DNA from: Cladosporium sp. IMV 00045
Taxonomy: Eukaryota > Ascomycota > Dothideomycetes > Cladosporiales > Cladosporiaceae
DNA length: 30,437 nt
Reading direction: 5' to 3'
Assembly: GCA_001931905.2 (NCBI GenBank)
Contig: MSJI02000569.1
Coordinates: 1 to 30,437 of the forward strand
Shown: positions 18,822-29,452 of the stretch, piece by piece
Numbering within the stretch: position 1 is the first letter of the stretch
How the letters are laid out: every line of letters starts with the position of its first letter
Made by a program: the position numbers and the translations under genes
The notes under the pieces: generated by a model
What the model was told of the DNA's origin: nothing
The model's input: only the letters and a program-made list of their open reading frames with translations
Databases searched by the model: none

Positions 18822-19216
18822 GTTCTTCTTCCTTGGGTGCGTGGAGGGTCTACTCAGGTAGAGCGTATAGATAGCGATAGGTAGTCTAGCAGGGTGGAGA
18901 TGAGGAGGATACATGATAATTCTGGAAAGCTGTCGTTTCATTCGTTTTCGGGTCGAGAAATCCCCTATTCATCATGAAGTGAGCATCTTCTTTTAGGATC
19001 GATGCCTTCTAGCAGTACCCTTTCTCACCAGAGAAGGTACCTTCTACATTTACTTGCCCTCAAGCCCCTTTTGTTTTTGAACCCTTTTGTATCTCATGTC
19101 GCCCGAACCGACCACACGCGCAAGAAGTCCTTTTCTTTTTGGGTATCATTTCCGCTCATCCAACAAAGCGCAATGCAAATCGACGCCGCTGCCCGCCTCT
19201 CTACAAGTCTTGCCAT
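18822..19216. other. Convergent 3' region
   Basis: A 395-bp region between the convergent stop codons of the membrane protein and ICln. It should contain both 3' UTRs. The right half is T- and C-rich. No gene, RNA or repeat is recognised. Confidence 0.6.
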
Positions 19217-20147
19217 CTACCCAGTCTTCTGCCACTTCGCCTCAGCATCCGCCCCCTCATCACCATCACCCACCTCATCCGCCCTCCTGACCCTGCCAGC
19301 CCCCTCTCCCAGCTGCGCATTTCCACCATCCCCCTCATCCTCACCACCAATCACTGTAACACCCTCCGGCATCTTGAAATTCCCATCCTCGTCCGTGAAC
19401 TCATGCACATTCTCGCTCGTAATCCAGCCCGTGGCACCAGGAGCCGTCTCGTCGAATCCCGCCTCGCCTCCCTCCTCATCGCTATCATCCTCCGCCGCAG
19501 GGTCGGGGTTCAGCTCCTGACAATCGCCAATGGCCATGTACAGCGCGAAGCTAGGATCGGACTGACGCGCTGCTGCTGCATTGCCGTTGCCATTCGTCTG
19601 GGTCTCAGCGGGCGCTGCGGACGCGATTATTTGCGAGGGCGTGAGGCGGATTTGCAGGTGCTCGATGTCTTCGTCCGGCACGACGTTGGAGTCGGACAGG
19701 TTCAGCTCGAGCAGGACGGCGGCGCCGACTTGCGCGTGCACGGTGATGGTCGGGTAGGTGATGCGCGCGCCTTTGTCGGTCGTGGGGGACCAGAGAGTTA
19801 GGTGTCTGGTGGGAATTGAGTTAGTTGGTCTGTGAGGTATGTGGTGTTTACTGGGTTGAGTGGAGGAGCTTGCGCCAAGCGTACCTTGAAGTCACCCAGA
19901 CGTCAATGTCTTGAATCTCGATCAGGCCTTCCTCGTCGACGGCTGCTTCGTCTGTGGTCGCTACGAGCGCTTTGATCGCTTCTTGGGCTTCGAGGTCTTC
20001 TTTGCTGATTTGGAGCTTGGAGGCTGGAGCCTGGAGGTGGAGGACGGGTTTGCCGACGAAGAAGCTGCCGGGTGTCGATTCGCGGTGTTCGGAGAGGGGA
20101 GTGAAGTCGTCGTGAGAGGGCGCGGTGGTAAGAGTGGTGAGTGACAT
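19217..20147 (-). CDS. CLNS1A: ICln (pICln) methylosome subunit, Voldacs domain
   Basis: Assembly chaperone that in animals holds Sm proteins for symmetric arginine methylation by PRMT5 and for snRNP assembly; it acts in the cytoplasm. The fungal protein here is 283 residues from exon 1 (19885-20147) and exon 2 (19217-19805), with a 79-nt intron (19806-19884, GTACGC...CCAG) joining WVTS-RHLTLWS. The N-terminal PH-like Voldacs domain (about residues 10-135) shows GSFFVGKPVLHLQ, IQDIDVWVTSRHLTLWS and YPTITVHAQVGAA, the strands expected for ICln. The C-terminal half is acidic and disordered, with DDSDEEGGE and a TDEDGNFKMPEG segment; acidic stretches are typical of ICln and mimic RNA when binding Sm proteins. 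The start at 20147 is the first ATG in frame. It is somewhat longer than human ICln (237 residues), mainly in the tail. Confidence 0.88.
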
Positions 20148-22200
20148 TTTTGCGGTTGCGAGTGAGATGATCTTTGTTATGTTCAAATGTTGTTACATGT
20201 ATGTATAGAGCGGCAGTTCTCGAAGATTGAGAGCTGTGACGTGAGAAACAATTCCAGAAGCTTGGGCCAACGGCTTCTTCACATGTCAGAGATCTGCCAT
20301 TTGAATACATTTACCTGGTGCCTTTGACATCGCGTCGTGATGTGGAATATCATGTGCTATATTGTCTGTGGACGTGATGCTCCAGCATACACAATTAGTG
20401 GTTAGACTATCACTCTGATTGTGTTCACAGTATCAGTGAAGTTTCGCGGACAGAGCATCTCTGGCAACGAGATGCCCAATCATTCACCAACGCTAAAACG
20501 AATAGCTCCTCCGAAGACTGCTATATCTTGCAAAAGTACCTAGACCGCAAAGCAAAATCACTAACTTCACGCAATACACCTCGTAAAGCATGCGCAGGGT
20601 CTGTTTCAACTCGAATTCCCGCAGCAAGGAAGGGCAGTCCGAAACTCCCCAAAGATGCGACGTCTGGGAAATAGCTCGTCGAGCGAGCTCGTAATAATTC
20701 AAAACACGAAAGGGTCCGAAGAGTGGATGAAACGAAATGAATGATCTTCGCCCCTCCTCTTGTTTTCCTTGCATGCCCTACCAGGAGGAGAAAGATCGCA
20801 TTCTCAAACACTCCCTCTCCACCGCCACAACAACGATGAACCCTCCAATCTACCAACATCCCTCTCACCACCCCTTTCATATCCCAAAACACCCAAACTT
20901 CGAACCGCGGCTTGCGCCGAAACCCTTCAAGCAGTATCAGCCCGGGAAACCGTTGCAACTTGTAATAAATGATAAAAAGCGCCGAAGCGAGCACCGAGAC
21001 CAGGGAGGGAGTGGGGCGTCTGAGCTCTCGCGAAGGATTCGCATCGGTTACAGTAGCGAGAGGATCCGGTGGTGGACCCTGATGGTGGTGCTGGTGGAGA
21101 TCTCATGTGGGATGGACAGGATTTGTTATTTCAGTAGGTGGAAGTGGGATTGACTGCCCTATCTCTTGCTCTCTCATTGTTATGTATTTGATTTTGTAGT
21201 GTTTCCTCGCGCCCGGGTGGTAACAGCATCTAGCCCTGCCATGCGTCGTATGAGAATATTGCCCCTGTGCTATTTTTTCGTGACGAACCCATCCCGAGTC
21301 TCTTCTCGACCCTTTGTTTTTTCTTTGATGTCTGATGAATCTTGACCGCAACTCCACTTTTACACCACACTGCCAATGAGAGAAAGACAAGCCTGATAAC
21401 AACCTCACCGAATGGTGCAATCGGCAATCTGCAACACTCGCAACCGACTCGCCTGCACGAGCGTTGTTATCAACGCAAACGCACACACAGATAAAGATGC
21501 ATGAATGCTCATAGCGCACGACGTCAAGAAAAGTGTCTCAACTGATCTTGGAGATGGGAAACCCATCCACCGGGCGGAAACTCCGAACGCAATTCCCTCT
21601 CTATGCAGGACATGTAGTCAGCTGGGTAGCATAGACGTGCTCTTCCGCCCAATTGCGAATCCAGAAGGCTGCATGCCTAGCACCTCTGTATCTCCACTGG
21701 GCAACCGCAAGACCCGGCGAGTTGCGAGCCTAAGCGACCCATCAATGATGTTCCGCAGGGTACACACGCGAAGCGGAGTAACCACTGGCGGTGTGGTGCG
21801 AGGCGTGGTAGGGACGCGCGAATCAGTTGGTTTTTTTCCCTGCAGGTGTTCATATCGAAAATGCTTAGCTAAGTTAGCGGGCCCAATTGTCATTTACCGA
21901 GCGCTGTAGGGCGATTGGATGGTGGTAGAGTGGCGTGGGATAGGAGGATTGATTACTGGAGTGTTGGTATGGGGTGGGTATTATTTTGTCGTTGAAATGA
22001 TAGAGGGAAGACGATGTCGATTTCTGAATTTCCTCGGAAATGTTCATGATCTAGATTTGTTATTAAGAGAGGTGTTGTCCACTTATCAAACCAACATTTC
22101 CGCAGAGATCTCAAAACCGCCGGCAGGGTGTCTCAGTGGCACAGAGCCTTTCTCGGTATGTTAGAAATGAAGGTAGAAGCAGACCGGCCATGAGAATGTA
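20148..22200. other. Gene-poor stretch, left part
   Basis: The first few hundred bases are the ICln promoter and 5' UTR. Beyond that, open frames exist on both strands (for example 20521-20994 minus and 20737-21153 plus, overlapping), but none shows a known domain and they contradict each other. The plus-strand frame from about 20835 (beginning MNPPIYQHPSHHP) has a fair ATG context and a Pro/His-rich then basic composition; it is the best candidate for a small gene here, but I would not call it. No tRNA, 5S rRNA or transposon end is seen. Confidence 0.45.
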
Positions 22201-22255
22201 TGATTCTCCAACACACTATCTCAAAGGCACGTAGGTCTTTCTAAAGGACTAGGAC

Positions 22256-22287
22256 CATTGTGCTATGCAATCATTGTGCTATGCAAT
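22256..22287. repeat. Perfect 16-bp tandem duplication
   Basis: CATTGTGCTATGCAAT occurs twice head to tail with no spacer. It could be replication slippage or a small target duplication; no insertion lies between the copies. Confidence 0.9.
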
Positions 22288-23418
22288 CACTGATGAATTT
22301 CCTATCAACCACGTTTCGTATTGCAAGAAGGCATATCGGATCATTCGATTGCACCGTAAAGTTCTATAAGTGAAGCAATGTAAGAGACGAAGAAGTAGCT
22401 ACCTACATGGTCATCGCCTTAGACTATGAGCGCGATGTTTGCATGAAGACTAGAAGCGTGCCATATACCTAGTCTCCCGTGAGAAAGATCTCGACGAACC
22501 GTTTCCCATCGAAAAACACTACTGTATATCTCTCACCATCCAGAACCATCTCTAGCAAACCACAGTGCGCCCCATGGACGCGGCCTCGACTCCGGTCCAC
22601 TGAGCCTTTTGCGCCTAGGTGCATGTGATGTCTCTCGCAGCGCGCTACATCGACGTCTGTGTGCCCATGCAGCGTGCTATAGTAGTATGTAGAGCTATCA
22701 AGCTACTTTTCTTTGCCCCCCGGCCTCATTCCGGAGAGATAGATCTCGGAGTCGCTTGATCCCGGCGTTTATGGCGCACGCGCAAAATGTCACTACTATA
22801 GCGCAGCGACCAAGCTTCGAACGCTACTGGGGTGACAGTTCAGATCGCGTTGGCGGGCGGCGCTTAGCTCGGGGTGCGCGGAGACGGCGAGGCTATTATA
22901 CGGAGGGTGGAAACACATGGAAGGGAAGTGTTGTGTGGATTCCACGGGCCTTTCCCCAAGAAAAATGACGCGAGGGTGGCGAACAAAAAGGAAAGAAAGT
23001 TATGGGCTCGTATTCTTCGTGCGATTTTTAGCAGCGGGCGCCGGCGTGGACGGCGTGGTGGTTTGTTCGGGGGAGCATGCCGAGGCTGCTTCTTGGTAGA
23101 TGTCATTGTTAAGTAAGCAGTCTGAAGATGTAGAATCTTCTTGCGGGAGCAATACATGTATGAAGCAGAGATATATTACACGATGACGTCGCATGTGACA
23201 GAAAGTTGGTCGAGCAAAAATACCTACATATATATGAAAAGGTGAAGTCCACGGCGTGCATGAGATGGTTGGACGACCCTCAGGCTCGCTCTCGCGTGTT
23301 TCGGTAGGAGATTAAATCGCATTTGCATAGGGAGCTACCGAAAATACCTCCTATTAGATTAGCTTCTGACCGTTTCGGAGGGGAGATGCATGGAGAGCAT
23401 GCACGGCGTGGCTAGGGA

Positions 23419-23442
23419 GAGCGCTGGAGCGCTGGAGCGCTG
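23419..23442. repeat. Three tandem copies of GAGCGCTG
   Basis: Three perfect 8-bp units, each containing the palindrome AGCGCT. They lie in a stretch without a supported gene. Confidence 0.85.
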
Positions 23443-24440
23443 TCCGAGGGCGTGGATAAGATCAACGAGAGGCGCATGCAGGCTTATGATCAACGTGCAG
23501 TGGCCATGCTCCCGCGACCCTGTAAGAGATTATTGGGGGAGCTGGTTGATGCTGGTAGTTTGGAGATGGTAGCAGCACGACAGGTGGTAGTGTGGTGTCG
23601 GCCTAGCCGTCTGCGCAGGGAAATGCTGACACGTGAAAACCGGTTTCTCCAGCACGGGCACGCAGCGGAGACTTGGAAAGATGGCAAAGTGGGTTTCCCA
23701 ACAGACGGAGAGCGTCAGAAGGCCATCATGGTCAGATGTCGAGTGAAGGACAATCCGCTATATCTCTCACAATCGACCGATGAGTGTGCGGGATAGAGCG
23801 CCTCCGCACGGGAGAACGACAAGGCGGGCAGGGGGAAGGATGCGAGGATGCTCGCGACGATAGAGAAAGTCGCAAGATGCCGCTCACGACTTGGACCGAG
23901 CGGGTGGTTAGCGTGTGGTGAGGATGATGAAAGAAGTGGAGAGTCTCTCGTTTCGAGCATCCGCAAGGGAATCGATGGCAGATTCGCCTCCTGTGATTTG
24001 CTGCAGTCGCACAACTACTTAATTCTGCGAACTCTTGCAGGTCCATGCCCCGGCATGTCCGGGTTGTGATGTTGTCGTGGTGTTTCTTGTGGGAGGCATC
24101 TGAGTGCTGGCTTTCTGACCTCCACGGGCGAGCATGGCCTGATGGCATCTGCCATTGGCGATTGAATTCGACGATGATGGCCCACGATGGGGCCTTGATG
24201 TAACATGCCGTGTAATAAATCGCCAGTGCGCTCGTTTTGCATTCCCGCCCGACGTTGTTGTAGGCGTGCACGCCTTGCTTGACTTCGTTTGGATGGACGT
24301 GAACATACCGTGTCATCAATGCTTGATATTCAGGTCATCTCGATGATATCCTAGACTCTCTCTCGCACATACAATCACCACTTCCACGAACCATCATCCT
24401 CCGATTGACTTCATCAGACCATCCTAGACCAAGACCCTGA

Positions 24441-25360
24441 TCGCACACATCATTTAGGTACCTTTTACCTTTTGCCTTTGGTCAACGGAGGGACCCCTCT
24501 CATCAGTCGAGCGTGTCTCACGCCTGCAGCGCCCGTCCAGCGCCTTGCTGTAAGTCACTCACAGCTCTCATCCATGGGTTTTTGGCCCATTAGCTCAATA
24601 GCCCTGCCTGCACTTTATTTTGCACATGCCATTCCTGTCTGACCAGGCCAGCATCAGCATCGCCTTCGACCTCACCCCTCTCTCCTCACTCTCCCTCATA
24701 TTTTCCGTCCAATCTCCTACGGCTAATCCTCACATGTCCTCTCGCCATCAGCTGCAGCACACGAGCTAGCAATCAGCTAACCCATCCAGCCAGCCGTGCG
24801 CGCGCCAATCCCAAGCTACTTTCTGCTGGCGATTGGGTCGTGCTTTGAACGCTAGCCTTCACCATACCCACTCTCCACCACGTTGTCGAGGTTGCGAGCG
24901 GGCTGCCGGCCCTGCCGCTGAGCGAGATACAGAGAGACACTACTCTATCCATATCTGCTGCTGCCCTCATCCATCGCTCCTCACTTACACCTTCCAACCC
25001 GTGAGATACACACTACCATCTCACTGCCAATACAACACCACACACAGCTTCCCTCCCTCACTCAAACTGCAGTCAGCACGTCGACTTTGTTCAGCCTTGG
25101 CCGTTCTGGAAACGCCCGATTCTTCCGTCACTACTGCCCTGCACCGCGCATACTCGCTCTAATTCACCACCGAACTAATCCTCCTCGCCGCCTTCCTCGA
25201 CAGTGAAGACTCGACCAATCCTCGCTTGCATCATTCCGAGGACTGTCTAATTTCCTCCGGCGAGCGAAGCGTACCGACCGGCATCCCGTACTCTGAAAAT
25301 CCGGCACGCAGCTGCGGCTTCCCACCCATCACAGTACACAAAAGTCTCACATCAGCACAA
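24441..25360. promoter_or_regulatory. Promoter and long pyrimidine-rich leader of the 25361 gene
   Basis: About 0.9 kb upstream of the next plus-strand gene, C- and T-rich with many CACC, CTCC and TCACT tracts, as is usual in promoters and leaders of filamentous fungi. The coding frame of the gene stays open upstream to 25226 but has no ATG before 25361. Upstream ATGs in other frames and an intron in the leader are possible, but I could not fix any. Confidence 0.45.
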
Positions 25361-26407
25361 ATGGCCGCCGTCATGAACATCCCGCCTCAGAGGAAGCCGG
25401 TCCCTGGCCGAGCACCGCCCGCGCCATACTCGCAATCGCCCTCGCAATATTCACCCAACGCCTACGCAATGAACAATTCACCCGCGGCACCTCCTCCCCT
25501 CAGGGTTTCGCCGCCAATGCCACAGGGACAGTATTCGCACACCCGCCGCACGCCCTCTGTGGCCACCTCTTCCTCCTCCAACAGCGCCAACACAAATACC
25601 CAGCGCAACAGCACCGCACAAGGCAACTATGCCAGCAGCGTTCGCCGCTCCACCTCTTCCCGTAGCACATCCACCACCAGCCCAACGTCATACGTCGCAC
25701 TGATGCGGAAGCAAAAGGCGACCGTCTGGTGTGACCGAGCCCAACACGAAGATCCCAGAATTCTGGCCGCACAGAGGCAAGCGAAGATGCGTGCAACAAT
25801 GGAAGTCGCGGGATCGCAGCAGGGAGCCGGAAGCATGAGAACCAGCACGAGCAGCTCGGGAATCGCAGGTGGCATGAGGAGCAAGATCAGACACCACGGT
25901 GCAGTCAAGGCCAGCGCCTACAACGCCGTCGCACACTCCGGAGCAGGCGTGCCAATGCGTTTGAGCGCCACTGAAGTCGAAGAAGGCGATAGCGATGAAG
26001 AACCTCGCTACCACCAGCGCAGCGGATCCGGCCGCTCCAGTCTCAATAGCGGGCAGCGAATCCAGAGCCAGCTGCAACGCGGATACTCGAACAACTCGAC
26101 ACCCTCCGCCAATGCTCATTCGGGAGGAAGTGGTAGTTCGTACGAGCAACAAACACCCACACCTAATTCCTACGGCGCGCAAAGCGACGACTACTTCCGT
26201 CAAGTGGGAGGTCATGGCGGTAGCGGTTCCAGCGGCGAGGCCGAGAGTCAATTCGGCCGGGCTTCTGGATTGCCAGTACAGCACGCGAGATCAGACAGCG
26301 AAAAGAAGACGAGTGAAGAGCTGCGGAGAAGAGGCAGCGTCGACGACAGAGCGATGACTATGAATGCTGGAAGACTTTTCGTCGCCAACCCTGACTTGAG
26401 CGATTAA
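25361..26407 (+). CDS. Disordered fungal-type protein with one conserved-looking core, function unknown
   Basis: A 348-residue intronless protein that I cannot name. The start at 25361 (cacaaATGgcc) is the first ATG in the open frame and has a near-ideal context; a second Met follows four codons later. Residues 1 to about 55 are Pro/Tyr/Ser-rich (PPQRKPVPGRAPPAPYSQ). About 60-108 is a Ser/Thr/Arg low-complexity stretch. Residues about 110-145 are the only part with folded-looking composition: SYVALMRKQKATVWCDR, then EDPRILAAQRQAKMRA, a probable amphipathic helix with a single Cys-Asp. A Gly/Ser/Gln/Asn-rich region follows, including an acidic EVEEGDSDEEP, and the C-terminus contains SEELRRRGSVDDRAMTMNAGRLFVANPDLSD. 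RRRGSV fits a kinase A-type phosphorylation site. Its 3' end converges on the NmrA-like gene 563 bp away. Confidence 0.85.
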   Translation: MAAVMNIPPQRKPVPGRAPPAPYSQSPSQYSPNAYAMNNSPAAPPPLRVSPPMPQGQYSHTRRTPSVATSSSSNSANTNTQRNSTAQGNYASSVRRSTSSRSTSTTSPTSYVALMRKQKATVWCDRAQHEDPRILAAQRQAKMRATMEVAGSQQGAGSMRTSTSSSGIAGGMRSKIRHHGAVKASAYNAVAHSGAGVPMRLSATEVEEGDSDEEPRYHQRSGSGRSSLNSGQRIQSQLQRGYSNNSTPSANAHSGGSGSSYEQQTPTPNSYGAQSDDYFRQVGGHGGSGSSGEAESQFGRASGLPVQHARSDSEKKTSEELRRRGSVDDRAMTMNAGRLFVANPDLSD

Positions 26408-26970
26408 GGCTGGGTCAACTTTTCTTTTCCGAGTTCAACGCGCATGGAGATTTCCCTTCCCCTCACGGCGGTTCTTTCTCTATCTCTCTCTTCCTGGCTC
26501 CGGGCTAATTGGTTGCTTCTCCTTGTTCCCCAGCAACGACAGACTCCGACCGGATCTCTTGACTTTTTCCTCTTTCTTGATCGGCTTGACAACCACGCTC
26601 GCTCGCTTCTTGCATATACCCCCTTTTGTCTGGCAAGACGAGGCAGTTCCCTTGGCTTTCTTAAATCTTATCTCTCGTCGAATATCTCTTCCTCTTCGCT
26701 TTTTAACTTTTTCTTTCCTTTGAGGTTTTGTTTTCTTTCCTTGTTTTTCAAACCTCTTCTTCATTTCGTAGTTAGCGAAAATCCTTCCCTCGCCTCACGT
26801 CTTGTGGTCGAGAGTGAGGGCGGCAATGGGAGGGTCTTTTGACATATCGAATCAAGCAACCTTTGTTTCTCTGAAGCAAAACATTCCTCATTTCTTGTCT
26901 CGCAGCCAATGCCCACGATTACGATAAAAAACAACGAACATCATCTTAACAAAGTCATCTACGCATCACA
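26408..26970. other. Convergent 3' region, pyrimidine-rich
   Basis: A 563-bp interval between two convergent stop codons. The plus strand is T- and C-rich from about 26440 to 26780 (TTTCTTTCC, CTTCTTCATTT). Open frames in it on both strands reflect this composition and show no domain. It should hold both 3' UTRs. Confidence 0.6.
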
Positions 26971-27921
26971 TCAAGCCACCGGCACTTTCAAGTTCCTCGC
27001 CCAATCTTCCACAAGCACCGTCTCAATCCCCCTCCTCGCATTGAAAGACCTCTCTTTCTCCCACGAAACTCCCACCCCAGCCGCAAACACCGCGCGATAC
27101 TTCCTCATCACATCCCCCGGCTGCTCTCTCAGTTCCGCCTCCAGTTCCTGCACACTCTTAACCCGCCTCTCCACCTTCCTCCCCAATGCCCCCTCCACCA
27201 CATCCGCCAAACGACTCATACTCACCGTATCCCCCGCCACGTACACAACCCCACTCTCCACCTCCTCGTCATCCAAGACCAGTTCCGCAACCACCCGCCC
27301 AATATCCCCCACTTCCGTAACCGTCAACTCATTCTCCCAACTCCCCAACGCAGTCACCCTCTCCTTCCCCTCTCCGCCTCGCAAACTTACGACTCCGAAG
27401 TCCTCCTCAAACAGAAAACTCATGAACATCCCCGTCGACACGACCGTCCACTTCACCCCCTCCCCCTGCTGAGAGCGCAACAACCCCCTAACATCCAACT
27501 GCTCATCGAACAAGTCCTGCGCGCTCGCGCGCCCAATCGCATCATAGTCCAGCCCGAATTGCCAGGGGATGTAGCGGCGTACTTTCCCCCCACTGGTTGA
27601 GGCGGCGAGCACGGCGCGCGTGATTTTCAGCTGTGTGCCGCGCGGTAGGGACATGCCTGTGCAGCCTATGATGGTGTGGAAGGGGGAGAGGAGGGTTGTT
27701 AGGTCGCTTTCGGGGGTTGTGGAGAGGTCCGTTTCGAGGAGGGAGAGGGGCGTGGTTGGGCTGAGGGTTGTGAGTTTGGTTTTGTTGGAGGGGGAGGGGC
27801 GGAGGAGGATGGTTATAGGGGTTGTTTTTGAGGCGGGGTGGGTAAGGAGGTGGTGAAGGACTTGATGGCCGAGCTCGCCGAGGCCGAGGATGAGGATTGA
27901 GGGTGGGAGGGAGTTGGGCAT
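26971..27921 (-). CDS. NmrA-like / isoflavone-reductase-like NAD(P)-binding oxidoreductase
   Basis: A 316-residue intronless protein of the atypical SDR (NmrA/PCBER-like) family, probably cytosolic. The Rossmann dinucleotide-binding motif GLGELGHQVL sits at residues 13-22, next to the first beta strand ILILGLG. Arg41 ending ITILLR is placed as the NADP-selecting arginine of this family. IPWQFGLDYDAIG (118-130) and LFDEQLDVRGLLR (137-149) match fungal relatives, followed by WTVVSTGMFMSFLFEEDFGVVSL (158-180; shown in parts as WTVVSTGMF and FGVVSL). In plant relatives a catalytic Lys lies in the region of residues 133-150; I see none there, so a reductase activity cannot be assumed. NmrA-type proteins can also be redox sensors that bind NAD(P) without catalysis. 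The start at 27921 is the first Met before the Rossmann strand. No biosynthetic cluster surrounds it. Confidence 0.87.
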   Translation of the reverse strand: MPNSLPPSILILGLGELGHQVLHHLLTHPASKTTPITILLRPSPSNKTKLTTLSPTTPLSLLETDLSTTPESDLTTLLSPFHTIIGCTGMSLPRGTQLKITRAVLAASTSGGKVRRYIPWQFGLDYDAIGRASAQDLFDEQLDVRGLLRSQQGEGVKWTVVSTGMFMSFLFEEDFGVVSLRGGEGKERVTALGSWENELTVTEVGDIGRVVAELVLDDEEVESGVVYVAGDTVSMSRLADVVEGALGRKVERRVKSVQELEAELREQPGDVMRKYRAVFAAGVGVSWEKERSFNARRGIETVLVEDWARNLKVPVA

Positions 27922-28783
27922 GGTTTCTTGTGATTCTTAATTGCTTTGATTGTTTCTGGGACTGAGGTGTTCTGTTGGTTCGATGGGACTTCTGTGGAAA
28001 GATTTTGTGTCAATGAGTTTTATGTTCAGCGACGATTGAGAACCCAATGGCCTCTGCTCTGCTGGTCTCGAAGGGCAAGGTTCATTTATTAAATACAACG
28101 AAGCTATCAGCAGCACAGTTCTACCGAGACACTGGGTCGATCCCATGACTGCCAGGTCTCTCAATAATATCGCCTGCCGTCTCTTCCTGTTAACCCCGCA
28201 AAGACCGATGGGCGGGGCTACCATGCATCGACACGATGTGAATCGTCTTGTCACGCGAAATAACGTGGAACAAACAAATGCAAGGAGAAGATCTGTAGTA
28301 TGGTATTACTCAGCCGTAAAATGATGTCGGCCTAGTAGTGAAGTCCTTTCCATGTCGCATATTGTATCCCACAACGAAGGCTTTTGCTCGCATAGCATCG
28401 TACTCTGACTATAGGGACATGCGTGATAGGATTTCAACATGCTCTGTGGATATTGATGATCATAAAAACAAAGTTGCAACCACCTTTCATTCAACACGAT
28501 CTAGAGACCGAAGAACCTGAATGTACCTGAGGAATCGTCTCTGAGGTGGTCTCCTCATAACGATCCATTTAAGCATACCACCGGCCCGCCGCTTTGGTGA
28601 TCGGCACGGACGAACCCCGCGCTTTCTGAGAAGGAAAAAGTGACGACAGACAAAACTTGTTGCGCAAGATCTAATAGAAATCTGGATTACACATACACAT
28701 ATTGCCTGGACAAAAGATCATCGACTGTACATACATCCTAGGCACGAAAAGAACGAAAGCAAAACATCACACCCACCGCAAAC
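27922..28783. promoter_or_regulatory. Divergent promoter region between NmrA-like and Yar1-like genes
   Basis: An 862-bp region separating two divergent start codons. It must contain both promoters and 5' UTRs. No coding frame is convincing and no known motif could be assigned. Confidence 0.5.
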
Positions 28784-29452
28784 ATGGCCCCTCCGACCCT
28801 CACAGCCGACGAGATCGACGACGTCCTCTACTTCACGCGCGTCAACGAAGTCGAAGACCTGAAAACCACAATCGCCGAGCTGGCGCAGAAGTACCAGTGC
28901 GAACCCAGAGAAGTCGTCGAAGCCGCCGTCGACCCCGAGAGCGGGAACGGCACCCTTCACTACTGCGCTGCGAACGGACTTGCGGGTGAGTCTTTTCTTC
29001 TTAACACTTCCAATGCTCGGCCATGCAGCAGAGCATTTTGCAGAATGTCCTGGAAATACTAACGTCTTGCGCGAACAGATCTCTTCCCCGTCCTGACTTC
29101 CTACTCCACCTCCCTCCCCGCCTACATCAACCGCCCCAACGCCCAAGGCAGCACAGCCCTACACTGGGCGGCGTTGAACGGACACTTGGCCGTGGTGAAG
29201 CAGCTCGTGAGCGCAGGTGCTGACATGTGGGTGAAGAACGAAGCGGGCCACTTGGCCATGTTCGAGGCCGAGCGCGCGGACAAGGGCGATGTTGTGCAAT
29301 TCCTGCTCGAAGCGGGTGGAAAAGAGGTGGAGAGGACGGGTGTTGAGGGAGGCGCGGTGAGCGAGGAGGATATGAAGGACATGCAGGTTGAGGAGAATGT
29401 GGGCGCGGAGGGCAGTGGGGATGTTAAGTTGAGTATGGGCGATACCAGCTGA
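28784..29452 (+). CDS. YAR1: Yar1-like ankyrin-repeat protein
   Basis: A small ankyrin protein of 191 residues from exon 1 (28784-28985) and exon 2 (29079-29452); the 93-nt intron (28986-29078, GTGAGT...ACAG) joins ANGLA-DLFPVL. The first repeat is around residues 53-86 (GNGTLHYCAANGLADLF), the best one at about 88-120 (NAQGSTALHWAALNGHLAVV, with the canonical TALHWAA and VVKQLVSAGAD), and a third partial one at about 121-153 (WVKNEAGHLAMFEAERAD, VVQFLLEAGG). The C-terminus is acidic (SEEDMKDMQVEENVG). Size, N-terminal layout and acidic tail fit yeast Yar1 (200 residues), a chaperone that protects ribosomal protein uS3 (Rps3) until it joins pre-40S particles. Other small ankyrin proteins are possible, so the symbol is provisional. 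The ATG has a good context (aaacATGgcc). Confidence 0.85.

Larger units (their letters stand above)
22201..24440. other. Gene-poor stretch, right part, with short direct repeats
   Basis: No gene is recognised. The part from about 22200 to 23350 is more AT-rich than the coding regions and has many stops in all frames. It contains a perfect 16-bp tandem duplication (22256-22287) and three tandem 8-bp units (23419-23442). The interval from about 23450 to 24320 has overlapping open frames on both strands: a 114-codon frame on plus that begins with GTG, and a 194-codon frame on minus starting at an ATG near 24316. Neither resembles a known protein. Confidence 0.45.

Noticed and set aside
20737..21153. 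Open frame of 138 codons (plus), with an inner ATG near 20835, as a small Pro/His-rich gene
   Set aside because: A minus-strand frame of 157 codons overlaps it, neither resembles a known protein, and there is no splice-joined continuation. Transcript data could revive it.
22671..22807. Inverted repeat GCTATAGTAGT / ACTACTATAGC with about 105 bp between arms, perhaps a MITE
   Set aside because: Only 11 bp match without a gap, there is no target-site duplication, and the internal sequence shows nothing element-like.
23452..23796. 114-codon plus-strand frame with protein-like composition (KINERRMQAYDQRAV)
   Set aside because: It starts with GTG rather than ATG, has no recognisable domain, and is overlapped by minus-strand frames.
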